From an uncultured Pelagibacteraceae bacterium (lineage in GTDB: Bacteria; Pseudomonadota; Alphaproteobacteria; Pelagibacterales; Pelagibacteraceae), in NCBI GenBank assembly GCA_902564245.1, contig CACFAF010000004.1, positions 1 to 64,000 of the forward strand: a stretch of DNA of 64,000 bases, read 5' to 3'. The position numbers and the translations under genes are program-made. Shown one piece after another: positions 14,047 to 23,617 of the stretch. How positions within the stretch are numbered: the first letter of the stretch is position 1; each line of letters starts with the position of its first letter. The notes under the pieces were generated by a model, which saw only the letters and a program-made list of their open reading frames with translations, had not been told where the DNA came from and made no database searches.

Positions 14047-14820
14047 TTAACTTGTTGCAAGCATTTTCTTTATAGAGGCAATCGCTTTTGCAGGATTTAA
14101 CCCTTTTGGACATGCATTTGTACAATTCATAATAGTATGACACCTATATAATTTAAGCTCATCAGCTACTTTCTTAAGTCTTTCTTTTCTATCTTCATCC
14201 CTACTATCAATTATCCATCTATATGCTTGCAATAAAACTGCTGGACCTAAATATTTATCACCATTCCACCAATAACTCGGGCAAGCAGTTGAACAGCATG
14301 CACACATTATACATTCATAAAGACCATCTAATTTTGATCGGTCTTTAACGGATTGTAAATTTTCTTTCTCTTCATTTTTTTTTGAAACTTTTAACCATGG
14401 TTCAACTGATGCATATTGTTTATATAAAGTGCTTAAGTCTCCAATTAAATCTTTTTGAACTTTTAAATGAGGCAAAGGATAAATATTTATATCACCTTTA
14501 ATTTCTTTATGTGGTTTCGTGCACGCTAAACCATTTTTTCCATCCATATTCATTGCACAAGAACCACATACACCATGAGCACAAGATCTTCTGTAAGCAA
14601 TTGATGGATCTATCTCGTTTTTAATCTTATTTAAAAGGTCTAATACTTTTGATGGACAATTATCCATATCAACTTCATAAGTATCTATACGTGGATTTTC
14701 ACCACTTGATGGATCCCATCTATAAATATTAACTTTTCTAATATTTTTGGAACCTGTTGTATCTTTATAATATTTACCTTTTTGAACTTTAGAATTTTGA
14801 GGTAAATTTATTTGTACCAT
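14047..14820 (-). CDS. sdhB: Succinate dehydrogenase iron-sulfur subunit
   Basis: A 257-residue subunit carrying three Fe-S clusters that pass electrons from SdhA flavin to the quinone site. The [2Fe-2S] ligands are in [12 protein letters not shown] (near residue 80) plus a downstream cysteine. The [4Fe-4S] and [3Fe-4S] ligands are in [12 protein letters not shown] and [14 protein letters not shown]. All clusters look complete, in contrast to the altered membrane anchors. The ATG overlaps the sdhA stop by one base. Confidence 0.97.
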   Translation of the reverse strand: MVQINLPQNSKVQKGKYYKDTTGSKNIRKVNIYRWDPSSGENPRIDTYEVDMDNCPSKVLDLLNKIKNEIDPSIAYRRSCAHGVCGSCAMNMDGKNGLACTKPHKEIKGDINIYPLPHLKVQKDLIGDLSTLYKQYASVEPWLKVSKKNEEKENLQSVKDRSKLDGLYECIMCACCSTACPSYWWNGDKYLGPAVLLQAYRWIIDSRDEDRKERLKKVADELKLYRCHTIMNCTNACPKGLNPAKAIASIKKMLATS

Positions 14821-16595
14821 TAATAAACTCTTTCTTGTGGTGGAAAGTATTGTACATCATTTGTTAATGTTGATCTATGCACATCTCTATAAGAGATTTT
14901 TGTTTCACTACCTTTACACCAAGATAATGTATGTTTCATAAAATTATTATCATCTCTTTTAGGATGATCTTCTCTGGCATGAGCTCCTCTACTTTCTTTT
15001 CTTTCGTAGGCAGAATCTAGTGTTACAATAGCTTGTCTTATTAAATTATCAAATTCTAAAGTTTCAACTAAATCAGTATTAAAAATTAACGATTTATCTT
15101 TTACTGATATTGAGTCCATTCCTTCAAAGGGTTTTCTTATTTCTTGTACACCTTCCTTTAAAGTTTTTTCAGTTCTAAAGACTGCACATTTTGATTGCAT
15201 AGTTTTTTGCATTGATAGTCTTAAATCAGCAGTTCTGTTAGTTCCATTCCCATTTCTTAGCTTATCAAATCTATCTAAACATTTTTCCGTTTCTGAATTT
15301 GAGATTTTCTCATGTGGAGTTCCTGGTTTAACTATTTCTGCAGCTCTTTTTGCAGCTGCTCTTCCAAAAACTACTAAATCAATTAATGAATTTGATCCTA
15401 GTCTGTTGGCCCCATGAACAGATACACATGCTGCTTCACCTATAGCCATAAGCCCAGGTACAATTTTTTCAGATCCATTTACTGTTAAAACTTCAGCCTT
15501 ATAATTCGTAGGGATGCCACCCATATTATAATGTACAGTGGGAACAACTGGTATAGGTTCCTTTGTTACATCAACATCAGCAAATAATCTTGAAGACTCT
15601 GAAATTCCTGGAAGTCTTTTCTCAATTACTTCTGGATCCAAATGATCTAAATGAAGGTGAACATGATCCTTTTCTTCTCCAACTCCTCGTCCTTCGTTAA
15701 TTTCAATTGCTATTGATCTACTTACCACATCTCTTGATGCAAGATCTTTAGCTTTTGGAGCGTATCGTTCCATAAATCTCTCACCTTTAGAATTTAGTAG
15801 ATAACCACCTTCACCTCGAACACCTTCAGATATTAAAGTTCCATGTCCATAAATTCCTGTAGGATGAAATTGTACAAATTCCATATCTTGTAAAGGTAAA
15901 CCAGCTCTTAAAACCATGGCATTCCCATCACCAGTACAAGTATGAGCTGATGTTGATGAATAATATGTTTTTCCATATCCGCCAGTTGCTATAATTGTTA
16001 TATGAGATCTAAATCTATGAATTGTTCCATCATTTAAATTCCAAGCTATTAAACCTTTGCACTCTCCATCTTTCATTAATAAATCTAAAGCAAAATATTC
16101 AATAAAAAATTCTGTATTGTGTTTTAATGCTTGTCCATACATAGTATGTAATATTGCATGACCAGTTCTATCTGCAGCTGCACAAGTTCTTTGAACAGTT
16201 TCATTACCATAATTCTTAGTCATTCCACCAAAGGGTCTTTGGTATATCTTTCCATCCTCAGTTCGGCTAAATGGAACCCCATATCTCTCTAATTCTAAAA
16301 CTGCTCTTGGAGCTTCTTTACACAAATATTCTATACTATCTTGATCACCTAACCAATCAGATCCTTTGACAGTATCATACATATGCCATCTCCAATCATC
16401 TTCTCCCATATTGCCTAGAGCAGCCGAAATACCACCTTGTGCTGCAGAAGTATGACTTCTGGTTGGAAAAACTTTTGATACACATGCAGTTTTTAATCCT
16501 GCCTCACTAAGACCTACAGCTGCTCTTAAGCCTGCGCCACCAGCTCCAAGAACAACTACATCATATTCATGCTCTATAATTTTAAATGAACTCAT
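14820..16595 (-). CDS. sdhA: Succinate dehydrogenase flavoprotein subunit
   Basis: A 591-residue catalytic subunit with covalently bound FAD that oxidises succinate to fumarate. The N-terminal [10 protein letters not shown] dinucleotide fold and the flavinylation histidine in SHTSAAQGG (about residue 48) are present. [14 protein letters not shown] and the catalytic arginine region RLSMQKTM are also recognisable. Length is typical (588 in E. coli). The start overlaps the sdhD stop by four bases, indicating translational coupling through sdhC-sdhD-sdhA-sdhB. Confidence 0.97.
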   Translation of the reverse strand: MSSFKIIEHEYDVVVLGAGGAGLRAAVGLSEAGLKTACVSKVFPTRSHTSAAQGGISAALGNMGEDDWRWHMYDTVKGSDWLGDQDSIEYLCKEAPRAVLELERYGVPFSRTEDGKIYQRPFGGMTKNYGNETVQRTCAAADRTGHAILHTMYGQALKHNTEFFIEYFALDLLMKDGECKGLIAWNLNDGTIHRFRSHITIIATGGYGKTYYSSTSAHTCTGDGNAMVLRAGLPLQDMEFVQFHPTGIYGHGTLISEGVRGEGGYLLNSKGERFMERYAPKAKDLASRDVVSRSIAIEINEGRGVGEEKDHVHLHLDHLDPEVIEKRLPGISESSRLFADVDVTKEPIPVVPTVHYNMGGIPTNYKAEVLTVNGSEKIVPGLMAIGEAACVSVHGANRLGSNSLIDLVVFGRAAAKRAAEIVKPGTPHEKISNSETEKCLDRFDKLRNGNGTNRTADLRLSMQKTMQSKCAVFRTEKTLKEGVQEIRKPFEGMDSISVKDKSLIFNTDLVETLEFDNLIRQAIVTLDSAYERKESRGAHAREDHPKRDDNNFMKHTLSWCKGSETKISYRDVHRSTLTNDVQYFPPQERVY

Positions 16596-16921
16596 AAACT
16601 CAATCTAAATAATAAAAATAATGTCGATATTGGAATTAGTATAGCAGACAAATATAGAAATTTATTTGCGACATTTTTTAATTTTTCATTCTTAATATAA
16701 TCTTCAAAAACCTCACTAATACTTAATGCTGAATAGAAATAGGCAAAAATGATGAATAATGAAAAAATAAATTTAGTTGGCTGATTAGTAAAAAATATTA
16801 ATACTTGTTCATAAGATTTATCGTAGAAAGACACCAAATTAAATATAAACCATAACATTAAGGGAACCAATATGATTGAGCTTAATTTTAAGAAAATCCA
16901 TTTTTTAGTAGCACCAATCAT
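16592..16921 (-). CDS. sdhD: Succinate dehydrogenase membrane anchor SdhD, without heme-ligand histidine
   Basis: A 109-residue protein with three predicted membrane helices (about 9-31, 50-70, 85-107), placed between sdhC and sdhA with 4-base overlaps on both sides. The conserved Asp-Tyr pair of the quinone pocket is present (Asp74-Tyr75, equivalent to E. coli Asp82-Tyr83). Eleven residues before that Asp, where E. coli has the heme b ligand His71, this protein has Tyr63. The whole protein contains no histidine. Identity rests on position, size, topology and the EDY motif; overall similarity to well-studied SdhD is low. Confidence 0.85.
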   Translation of the reverse strand: MIGATKKWIFLKLSSIILVPLMLWFIFNLVSFYDKSYEQVLIFFTNQPTKFIFSLFIIFAYFYSALSISEVFEDYIKNEKLKNVANKFLYLSAILIPISTLFLLFRLSL

Positions 16922-17298
16922 AAAATTATATTTTTACCAAAAATTAAAATTGTTAAAAATATCGAACCAAATATAACTAATATACCAGTTATATTTGAAG
17001 TTCTTATTTCAAAACCATATCCAAAATCCCAAAATAAATGTCTAATTTCACATAAAATTTGAAAAGAAAAAGACCAAACTGTACTAACAATTAAAAATTT
17101 ACCAAAATAAGTTCCAAAAAAATTTTGGATCAAATCATAATTTGTACTACCTAAAAATAATAGCGCCACCCAAACACAAATTAAAGTTATTATGATCACA
17201 TTTATGATACCAGTTATTCTGTGTGAAATTGAAACAAGAGATGATATGTGCCAGTTATAAATTTGAATATGTGGTGATAAAGGATTATCGTTTTTCAT
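16918..17298 (-). CDS. sdhC: Succinate dehydrogenase cytochrome b subunit SdhC, heme ligand replaced
   Basis: A 126-residue three-helix membrane anchor of succinate:quinone oxidoreductase. The family start PLSPHIQIY and the quinone-site segment SISHRITG (Ser23 and Arg27, matching E. coli Ser27 and Arg31) are clear, as is EIRHLFWDFGYG. Ungapped alignment to the E. coli segment YHVVVGIRH puts Gln80 where the axial heme ligand His84 should be; His87 matches the non-ligating His91. It overlaps the asd stop by 1 base and sdhD by 4. Being first in the sdh set, it is probably expressed from the long upstream transcript. Confidence 0.92.
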   Translation of the reverse strand: MKNDNPLSPHIQIYNWHISSLVSISHRITGIINVIIITLICVWVALLFLGSTNYDLIQNFFGTYFGKFLIVSTVWSFSFQILCEIRHLFWDFGYGFEIRTSNITGILVIFGSIFLTILIFGKNIIL

Positions 17299-18293
17299 TA
17301 ATTATTTTTAATATATGCCTCCGCTATTTCAACTGCATTTAATGCTGCACCCCTTAATAAATTATCAGATACACACCAAAGGTTGACTGCTTTATCATTA
17401 CTATTATCTTTTCTTATTCTAGAAATGAAAGTTTCATTTTTTCCTTCTGCTTCTAATGGAGTTATATACCCTCCATCTTTTCTTTCATCGATGACTTTGC
17501 ATCCTTCTGCATTATTCAAAGCTTTACGAATTTTTTCTACAGTAAATTCATTTTCAAACTCTATATTAACTGACTCTGCATGAGAAACTAATACAGGAAT
17601 TCTTACACATGTCGCAGTTATTTCTATACTTTTATTTAAAATTTTTTTTGTTTCATTAACTATTTTTAGTTCTTCTTTTGTATAACCTTCTTCTACAAAT
17701 GTATCAATATGAGGAATTGCATTAAACGCAATCTGCTTAGTAAAATTTTTTGAATCAATTTTTTTATTTTCTAATGAAAGCTTAGTTTGTTCCAATAATT
17801 CATCCATAGGTGCTTTACCTGCACCAGATGTAGACTGATATGTAGAAATTACCAATCTTTTAATTTTAAATAAATCATGCAATGGTTTCAAAATTATAAC
17901 TAGCTGAGCGGTTGAACAATTTGGATTAGCAATTATATTTTTTTTCATATCTTTTATATGATTCGAATTAACTTGAGGAACAATCAAAGGAACATCAGGA
18001 TCCATTCTAAAAAAACTTGAATTGTCTATAACAACTGATTGCTGTGCAGCAATAGGAGCATATTTTTCAGAAATTTTTCCTCCTGCTGAAAAAAAAGTAA
18101 TATTAGCTTTTGAAAAATCGAAAGTTTCTAAATTTTTAACTTCAATTTCTTTACCATTAAATCTTAATTTTGATCCTGCACTTTTGGAAGATGCAACAAA
18201 GTATAAATTATCTATTGGAAAATTCTTCTTTTCTAAAACTTCCAATATCTTCCTTCCAACATTTCCAGTTGCGCCTACAATTGCTATATTCAT
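17298..18293 (-). CDS. asd: Aspartate-semialdehyde dehydrogenase
   Basis: A 331-residue enzyme reducing aspartyl phosphate to aspartate semialdehyde, the branch-point precursor of lysine/diaminopimelate, threonine and methionine. The N-terminal NADP-binding GATGNVG, the catalytic cysteine in NPNCSTAQ (about residue 129) and the C-terminal conserved RIPVLVSHAES are intact. It lies 15 bases downstream of dmdA. dapF, further along the same lysine pathway, is in this window on the other strand. Confidence 0.96.
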   Translation of the reverse strand: MNIAIVGATGNVGRKILEVLEKKNFPIDNLYFVASSKSAGSKLRFNGKEIEVKNLETFDFSKANITFFSAGGKISEKYAPIAAQQSVVIDNSSFFRMDPDVPLIVPQVNSNHIKDMKKNIIANPNCSTAQLVIILKPLHDLFKIKRLVISTYQSTSGAGKAPMDELLEQTKLSLENKKIDSKNFTKQIAFNAIPHIDTFVEEGYTKEELKIVNETKKILNKSIEITATCVRIPVLVSHAESVNIEFENEFTVEKIRKALNNAEGCKVIDERKDGGYITPLEAEGKNETFISRIRKDNSNDKAVNLWCVSDNLLRGAALNAVEIAEAYIKNN

Positions 18294-18308
18294 GGTGATT
18301 TAGTTATA

Positions 18309-19418
18309 CTAAATGAAAGGTAAATCGCAAACTTTTCCCTCAAAAGTACTATCATTTATTGATATTTTAAATGCCTGAGAAACTACACAGTAGGGCTTAT
18401 CTAGCATAGCAATTCCTATTACTTTTTTAAAATGTGGGGAGTATACGCCAGATCTCAGTTCTCCTATTTTTGAACTTTTATTGTCAATAAGATCTATAGA
18501 TTTTGATACATTTATTTCTTTTGCATCAATTATTACTCCCATCAACTTTCTACTAATACCCTTTTTTTTAACATCTTTTAATTTTTCTTTTCCAAGAAAA
18601 TTAACTTCAGTGTCTAAATTTACATATTTATCTAAGCCACACTCAAGTGGGTTATCAGTATTATCCATATCATTTCCATACGATAGTAAAGCACTTTCAA
18701 TTCTCTCAATTAAATTTGGACATCCTGCTTTAACATTAAATTCTTTTCCAGCTTCAAATAATTTATCATATAAAGCAAGGCCAGATTTTGTATTTTCAAC
18801 ATAAATCTCATAACCACCTTGTTTTGACCAGCCTGATCTAGCAATCAAATGTTTTGCTCCTAAAAATTCAAAATAATCAAAACCAAAAAATTTCATCTCA
18901 GTAATTTTTTTTCCAAATATTTTTTCCATAAGTTTATAAGATTTTGGTCCTTGTACTGCTAATATATCTACGTTTGGTTCAAATATTTTAACATCAAATT
19001 TATTTCCGATTGCTAATCCTTTTGCAAATAAAATTACATCAGAGTCTGCAATTGAAATCCACCATCTTTCTTCACCAAGTTTTAAGATTACTGGATCGTT
19101 TATCAAACCTGCTTTATCATCAATTATAGGACAATAATAACATCTTCCTACTTTAGATTTTGAAAGATCTCTACAAGTCATTAACTGAACTAATTTTTCA
19201 GAATCCTTTCCAGAAATTTCAACTTGTCTTTCTCCTGCAACATCCCAAACTTGTACATTTTCTTTTAGATGATGGTATGAGTCTTCCAAAGAGCCAAATG
19301 CTGCTGGCAAAAGCATATGATTATAAGATGTGTATGCAGTCACGCCTTGCTTTTCAATCCTTGAGGTATAAGGTGTACTTCTGAGTCTTCTAGATCTTGC
19401 TATAGAATAATTTTTCAT
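18309..19418 (-). CDS. dmdA: Dimethylsulfoniopropionate demethylase DmdA
   Basis: A 369-residue GcvT-fold enzyme that transfers a methyl group from DMSP to tetrahydrofolate, giving methylmercaptopropionate and 5-methyl-THF. Length equals that of the Pelagibacter ubique DmdA. The N-terminus ([16 protein letters not shown]), the internal TCRDLSKSK and [12 protein letters not shown] segments and the C-terminal VCDLPFI match what I remember of that protein almost word for word. This distinguishes it from ordinary glycine-cleavage T proteins. It lies directly after the hydrolase, dmdB and dmdC in a compact block, the SAR11 arrangement. Confidence 0.96.
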   Translation of the reverse strand: MKNYSIARSRRLRSTPYTSRIEKQGVTAYTSYNHMLLPAAFGSLEDSYHHLKENVQVWDVAGERQVEISGKDSEKLVQLMTCRDLSKSKVGRCYYCPIIDDKAGLINDPVILKLGEERWWISIADSDVILFAKGLAIGNKFDVKIFEPNVDILAVQGPKSYKLMEKIFGKKITEMKFFGFDYFEFLGAKHLIARSGWSKQGGYEIYVENTKSGLALYDKLFEAGKEFNVKAGCPNLIERIESALLSYGNDMDNTDNPLECGLDKYVNLDTEVNFLGKEKLKDVKKKGISRKLMGVIIDAKEINVSKSIDLIDNKSSKIGELRSGVYSPHFKKVIGIAMLDKPYCVVSQAFKISINDSTFEGKVCDLPFI

Positions 19419-19420
19419 AG

Positions 19421-20197
19421 TTATTTACTTAAAAATTCCTTTACTAACTTTCTCATTTCAAATGCTTTTTCAAAAATTATCATATGTCCACAATCTGAAA
19501 TAATTTTAGTTTCTGAATTTTTAATTTGCTCTGACATTTTTAATCCTACCTTAACTGGTACCATTTTATCTAAATCGCCAAAAATACATAAAGTTGGGCA
19601 GTTAATATTTTTAATAGCTTCTTCGCCATTCTTATAATTATTACATGCCTTTAAGTCCACTGCTAAAACTTCTCTAATATCCCTTGCAGAATTGACAATT
19701 TTTTTAACAGGGTTTCCTCCGATAAAAGCCTTTGATCCTTCATAACCCCATTTCATCATTAGTAATACTGCCTTTTCATCGCCTGCTTCTGCTAAATCAA
19801 TTAGATCTTGATTTACAGGCATTTTGTTAGAACCTGCAACCAGGATAATTTTTTCTGTTAGTTCTGGATACCTAGATGAAAAATCTATAGCCACTAAAGA
19901 TCCTTGAGAATGACCAATAATAATAATTTTAGATATATCTATTTTTTTCATTAATGATTTTATCCAATCAGAAATTGCTTCAATAGAGTCTAATGAGGGT
20001 CCTTCTGAATTACCATGTCCAGGTAAATCTACTGACAAAACATTAAAGCCCTGAGATACATAAAATTGTTCGTGTAAAGACCATACGATATGAGTGAGCC
20101 CACTACCATGAATCAACAAAATTGTTGATTTATTTTTATCAATGTCCTTGCCACTGGTTGACATGAACACGTCTTTATTATCGACGCTTAAATTCAG
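19421..20197 (-). CDS. Alpha/beta hydrolase of the DMSP block, probable CTG start
   Basis: A cytosolic alpha/beta hydrolase (258 residues from the CTG, 249 from a GTG at 20170, 247 from the ATG at 20164). Oxyanion-region HGSGLTH, nucleophile elbow GHSQGS, acid GDLDKMVP and terminal histidine CGHM form a complete triad. I extend the start to CTG at 20195-20197. The added nine codons are in frame and resemble the family's usual N-terminal strand (hydrophobic-x-V-x-N-K-x-V-F), and an AAGGAG lies five bases upstream, overlapping the end of dmdB. Substrate unknown. Its place between dmdB and dmdA suggests work on a DMSP-derived thioester or ester, which is inference only. Confidence 0.8.
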   Translation of the reverse strand: MNLSVDNKDVFMSTSGKDIDKNKSTILLIHGSGLTHIVWSLHEQFYVSQGFNVLSVDLPGHGNSEGPSLDSIEAISDWIKSLMKKIDISKIIIIGHSQGSLVAIDFSSRYPELTEKIILVAGSNKMPVNQDLIDLAEAGDEKAVLLMMKWGYEGSKAFIGGNPVKKIVNSARDIREVLAVDLKACNNYKNGEEAIKNINCPTLCIFGDLDKMVPVKVGLKMSEQIKNSETKIISDCGHMIIFEKAFEMRKLVKEFLSK

Positions 20198-21822
20198 TTT
20201 AACTCCTTAGCCTTTTTTCTTAATTCAAATTTTTGGATTTTTCCTGTTGATGTTTTTGGAAGTTCACAAAATTCAATTTTTTTTGGAACTTTAAAACTTG
20301 CAAGAGTTTCTTTGCAAAAGGCAATTAGCTCTTTTTCTGAGATTGGCTTATCTTTTACCATTTCAATAAATGCACAAGGTACTTCACCCCATTTTTCATC
20401 GGGTTTTGCTACTACTGCTGCAATAGATACTGAAGGATGTTTTGCCAAAGTATTCTCTATCTCAATTGAAGATATATTTTCACCTCCTGAAATAATTATG
20501 TCTTTAGACCTATCTTGTATTTTTACATAACCATCTGGATGCATTACTGCTAAATCTCCAGTATGAAACCAACCACCTTTCATTGCACTTTCAGTGGCTT
20601 CTTTATTTTTAAAATATCCTTTCATTACCACATTTCCTCTAATCATTATTTCACCAATTGTTTTACCATCTTTTGGAACCTCTTCCATAGTTTCAGGATT
20701 CATAATAGTCACACCTTCAGTATTAGGATATCTTACTCCTTGCCTAGCTTTTATCTCATTCTGTTTTTCTTCTTCTAATTCATTCCATGATTCATTCCAG
20801 GCACATTGAGTTACATGTCCATAAGTTTCCGTTAAACCATAAACATGCATAACTTCAAATCCAAGACTTTTCATTTTTTTAAAAATAATACTTGGAGGGG
20901 GCGCTCCTGCAGTTAATACATAAACTTTTTGTTTTAATTGTTTTCTATCATTTTCAGGTGCTCCTGTGATCATATTTAATACAATAGGCGCTCCTCCAAA
21001 ATGTGTTACATTATATTTTTCAATTAGTTCAAAAATTTTTTTAATGTCAATATTTCGTAAACAAATTGTTCTTCCATTTAACATGGGAACTGTCCAAGGA
21101 TAACACCAACCATTACAATGAAACATTGGCACGATAGTTAAAAAATTTAATCTGTTAGGCATATTCCAAGCTGTCGCACTACCTGTTGACATTAGATATG
21201 ATCCTCTATGATGATAGACAACTCCTTTTGGATTTCCTGTAGTTCCAGAAGTATAACTTAACGAAATAGCTTGCCACTCATCTTCAGGCATCTTCCAAAT
21301 ATAATTGTCATCTCCTGTATTTAAGAATTTCTCATATTCAAGATCTCCAATTTTTTCTAATTTTGATTGGTCAGCATTTTTATCATTAATATCAATGATA
21401 ATAATTTTTTTTTTTAAATTACTTAATGCTTTTTTAACTTCTAAATGAAGCTGTCTGTCCACAACTAATACTTTTGCATCACTATGATCTAAAATATATG
21501 TAATTGTCTTAGCATCTAATCTTATATTAATTGTATTTAATACAGCACCTGTCATAGGAACTGAATAATGTGCTTCAAAAATCTCTGGAGTATTAAAGGC
21601 AAGAAAAGAAACTGTATCTCCTTTTTTAATTCCTATTTTTTCTAGAGCACTGGCAAACTTTATACATCTTTTATAAACTTCATTCCAAGTGTATTTTCGA
21701 TCTTCATAAATTAATGCCTCATAATTAGGATAAATATCTTTTGCTCTTTGTAAGAAAGATAAAGGAGTTAAAGGAACAAAATTAGCATTATTTTTGTTTA
21801 AATTTGTATCGTAGTGATTCAT
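20194..21822 (-). CDS. dmdB: 3-methylmercaptopropionyl-CoA ligase DmdB
   Basis: A 542-residue ANL-superfamily acyl-CoA synthetase that activates methylmercaptopropionate (MMPA) with ATP and CoA. AMP-binding SYTSGTTGNPKG is near residue 180; the YGLTET motif, GWFHTGD and the C-terminal lysine region STGKIQK are all intact. The general family includes many medium-chain ligases. The MMPA assignment rests on the position between dmdC (2 bases upstream) and dmdA and on the known presence of DmdB at this locus in SAR11. Confidence 0.9.
   Translation of the reverse strand: MNHYDTNLNKNNANFVPLTPLSFLQRAKDIYPNYEALIYEDRKYTWNEVYKRCIKFASALEKIGIKKGDTVSFLAFNTPEIFEAHYSVPMTGAVLNTINIRLDAKTITYILDHSDAKVLVVDRQLHLEVKKALSNLKKKIIIIDINDKNADQSKLEKIGDLEYEKFLNTGDDNYIWKMPEDEWQAISLSYTSGTTGNPKGVVYHHRGSYLMSTGSATAWNMPNRLNFLTIVPMFHCNGWCYPWTVPMLNGRTICLRNIDIKKIFELIEKYNVTHFGGAPIVLNMITGAPENDRKQLKQKVYVLTAGAPPPSIIFKKMKSLGFEVMHVYGLTETYGHVTQCAWNESWNELEEEKQNEIKARQGVRYPNTEGVTIMNPETMEEVPKDGKTIGEIMIRGNVVMKGYFKNKEATESAMKGGWFHTGDLAVMHPDGYVKIQDRSKDIIISGGENISSIEIENTLAKHPSVSIAAVVAKPDEKWGEVPCAFIEMVKDKPISEKELIAFCKETLASFKVPKKIEFCELPKTSTGKIQKFELRKKAKELN
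20195..20208 (-). promoter_or_regulatory. Shine-Dalgarno plus candidate CTG start overlapping the dmdB stop
   Basis: On the minus strand the last codons of dmdB read AAG GAG TTA AAC TGA. AAGGAG is a near-perfect Shine-Dalgarno, and five bases later CTG overlaps the TGA stop by two bases. No ATG or GTG occurs at this spacing. If CTG is not used, the next in-frame start is GTG at 20170, which lacks such a site. Confidence 0.45.
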
Positions 21823-21824
21823 AA

Positions 21825-23591
21825 TTAATTGAATTTATAATCCATAATATACTTACTTCCAGTTATTGCGGACAAATAATGGCTTTCTACTCTAGGTAAT
21901 ACTCTGTTAAAATAAAAATTTGCAGTTTGTATTTTATCTTCATAAAATTCTTTATTATTTGAGTATTCCCTAAAACTAACTTCTAAAACTTTAAGCCAAG
22001 AGTAACCAATTGCCACATAACCAAGCACTCTTAAATAATCATTAGAAGCTGCATTTGCATCGTCTTTAGAATTTTGTATTTTTTCTTTCATCCAATTTGA
22101 AAATAAATCTAACTTTTCAATATAAATTTTTAATTTTTCTATAAAAGGTACAAGATCTTTATTATCTTTGTCTAAATCGTTCTTTATCATAGTGATGTAT
22201 TTATTGATTATATCTCCGTTCTTATTAATTAACTTTCTAAATACTAAATCTATTGCTTGTACAGAATTAGTTCCTTCATAAATTGGGGTTATTCTATTAT
22301 CTCTATATAATTGTTCTATACCTTGATCTTTTGTGTAACCATACCCACCATAAATTTGCATAGCATCACTAGTAATTTCCATTCCTAAATCAGAAAATAA
22401 GGATTTAACTACTGGTGTCATTAATGAAACCATATCAGATGCATCTTGTTTGATCACATTATCACTATGGTACAAGCTCACTTCAGTTTGTTGTGATAAC
22501 CAAAAGCATAAAGCTCTCTCGCCTTCAATTATTGATTTCATATTTAATAAAGATTTTCTTATATCTGCATGTTCTATAATAAAGTCTGCATTTCCATTTT
22601 GAGATTTGTTATTATTACTTTTTCCTTGTTTTCTCTCTTTTGCATAGCTTAATGAATTTTGATATGCAATTTCAGAAATACCTAATCCCTGAATACCAAC
22701 AACAATTCTCTCTAAATTCATCATAGTAAACATTTGACTAAGTCCTTTATTTTTAGGGCCAATCATAAATCCTTTTGCTTCATCAAAATTTAATACACAA
22801 GTAGCAGAACCTTTTATTCCCATTTTTGTCTCTATGGATCCAGTAGAAATTCCATTTCTTGGTCCTATCTTTCCATCTTCTTTGACAATAAATTTTGGGA
22901 CTAAAAATAAACTTATACCTTTCGTACCTTTTGGAGAGTCAGTAGCTCTAGCAATAACTAAATGAATAATATTTTCTGTCAAATCGTGATCACCAGATGT
23001 AATAAATATTTTTTGTCCTGTAATTTTATAAGTTCCATCAGATTGCTCTTCTGCCTTAGTTTTAAGTAATCCAAGATCAGTTCCACATACTGGTTCTGTT
23101 AAACACATTGTCCCACTCCACTTTCCTTCAACCATTTTTGGAAGATACTTATCTTTAATTTCATCAGTGGCATGATGATGTATACAATTATAAGCTCCAA
23201 GAGTTAATTCGCTATAAAGTTTAAATGCTAAACTAGATGAAGATAGCATTTCATCAAAAAAAGCACTAACGGTTCTAGGCATACCTTGCCCTCCATATTT
23301 TGGATCACAAGATAATGAAGTCCAGCCATCCTCAATAAATTTTTTATATGCCTCTTTATAACCAGGAGGAGTTCTTACAACTCCATTTTCTAATACAGTT
23401 GGATTTTCATCTCCAGTTTTTGCTAAAGGTAAAATAATGTTTTGATTAATCTTTGCTGCTTCAACTAAAATATCTTTAACTAGTTCAGAGTTTACATCTT
23501 TATATTTTTGAATCTCATTATAGTTTTTATTGTTTCTTAACTTGTCGAAAAGAAACATCATGTCTTCCAAAGGTGCAGTATAATTTGGCAT
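21825..23591 (-). CDS. dmdC: 3-methylmercaptopropionyl-CoA dehydrogenase DmdC
   Basis: A 588-residue FAD acyl-CoA dehydrogenase of the long (about 600 residue) type with an extra C-terminal domain, which in the DMSP demethylation pathway oxidises MMPA-CoA to methylthioacryloyl-CoA. Visible motifs include the N-terminal DDGW-like entry, CLTEPVCGTDLG, the FAD/substrate segment TGQKIFITSGDH and IYEGTNSVQA with the catalytic glutamate. It heads the dmd block, 26 bases after leuB. DmdD or AcuH, which completes the pathway, is not in the window. Family certain, substrate inferred from context. Confidence 0.9.
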   Translation of the reverse strand: MPNYTAPLEDMMFLFDKLRNNKNYNEIQKYKDVNSELVKDILVEAAKINQNIILPLAKTGDENPTVLENGVVRTPPGYKEAYKKFIEDGWTSLSCDPKYGGQGMPRTVSAFFDEMLSSSSLAFKLYSELTLGAYNCIHHHATDEIKDKYLPKMVEGKWSGTMCLTEPVCGTDLGLLKTKAEEQSDGTYKITGQKIFITSGDHDLTENIIHLVIARATDSPKGTKGISLFLVPKFIVKEDGKIGPRNGISTGSIETKMGIKGSATCVLNFDEAKGFMIGPKNKGLSQMFTMMNLERIVVGIQGLGISEIAYQNSLSYAKERKQGKSNNNKSQNGNADFIIEHADIRKSLLNMKSIIEGERALCFWLSQQTEVSLYHSDNVIKQDASDMVSLMTPVVKSLFSDLGMEITSDAMQIYGGYGYTKDQGIEQLYRDNRITPIYEGTNSVQAIDLVFRKLINKNGDIINKYITMIKNDLDKDNKDLVPFIEKLKIYIEKLDLFSNWMKEKIQNSKDDANAASNDYLRVLGYVAIGYSWLKVLEVSFREYSNNKEFYEDKIQTANFYFNRVLPRVESHYLSAITGSKYIMDYKFN

Positions 23592-23617
23592 TTTGTCAGT
23601 TTAGAATAAATGATTAA

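Noticed and set aside
18309-19418. Glycine cleavage T protein
   Set aside because: GcvT-fold, but the N-terminus and internal motifs match SAR11 DmdA and the gene sits with dmdB and dmdC, not with gcvH or gcvP.
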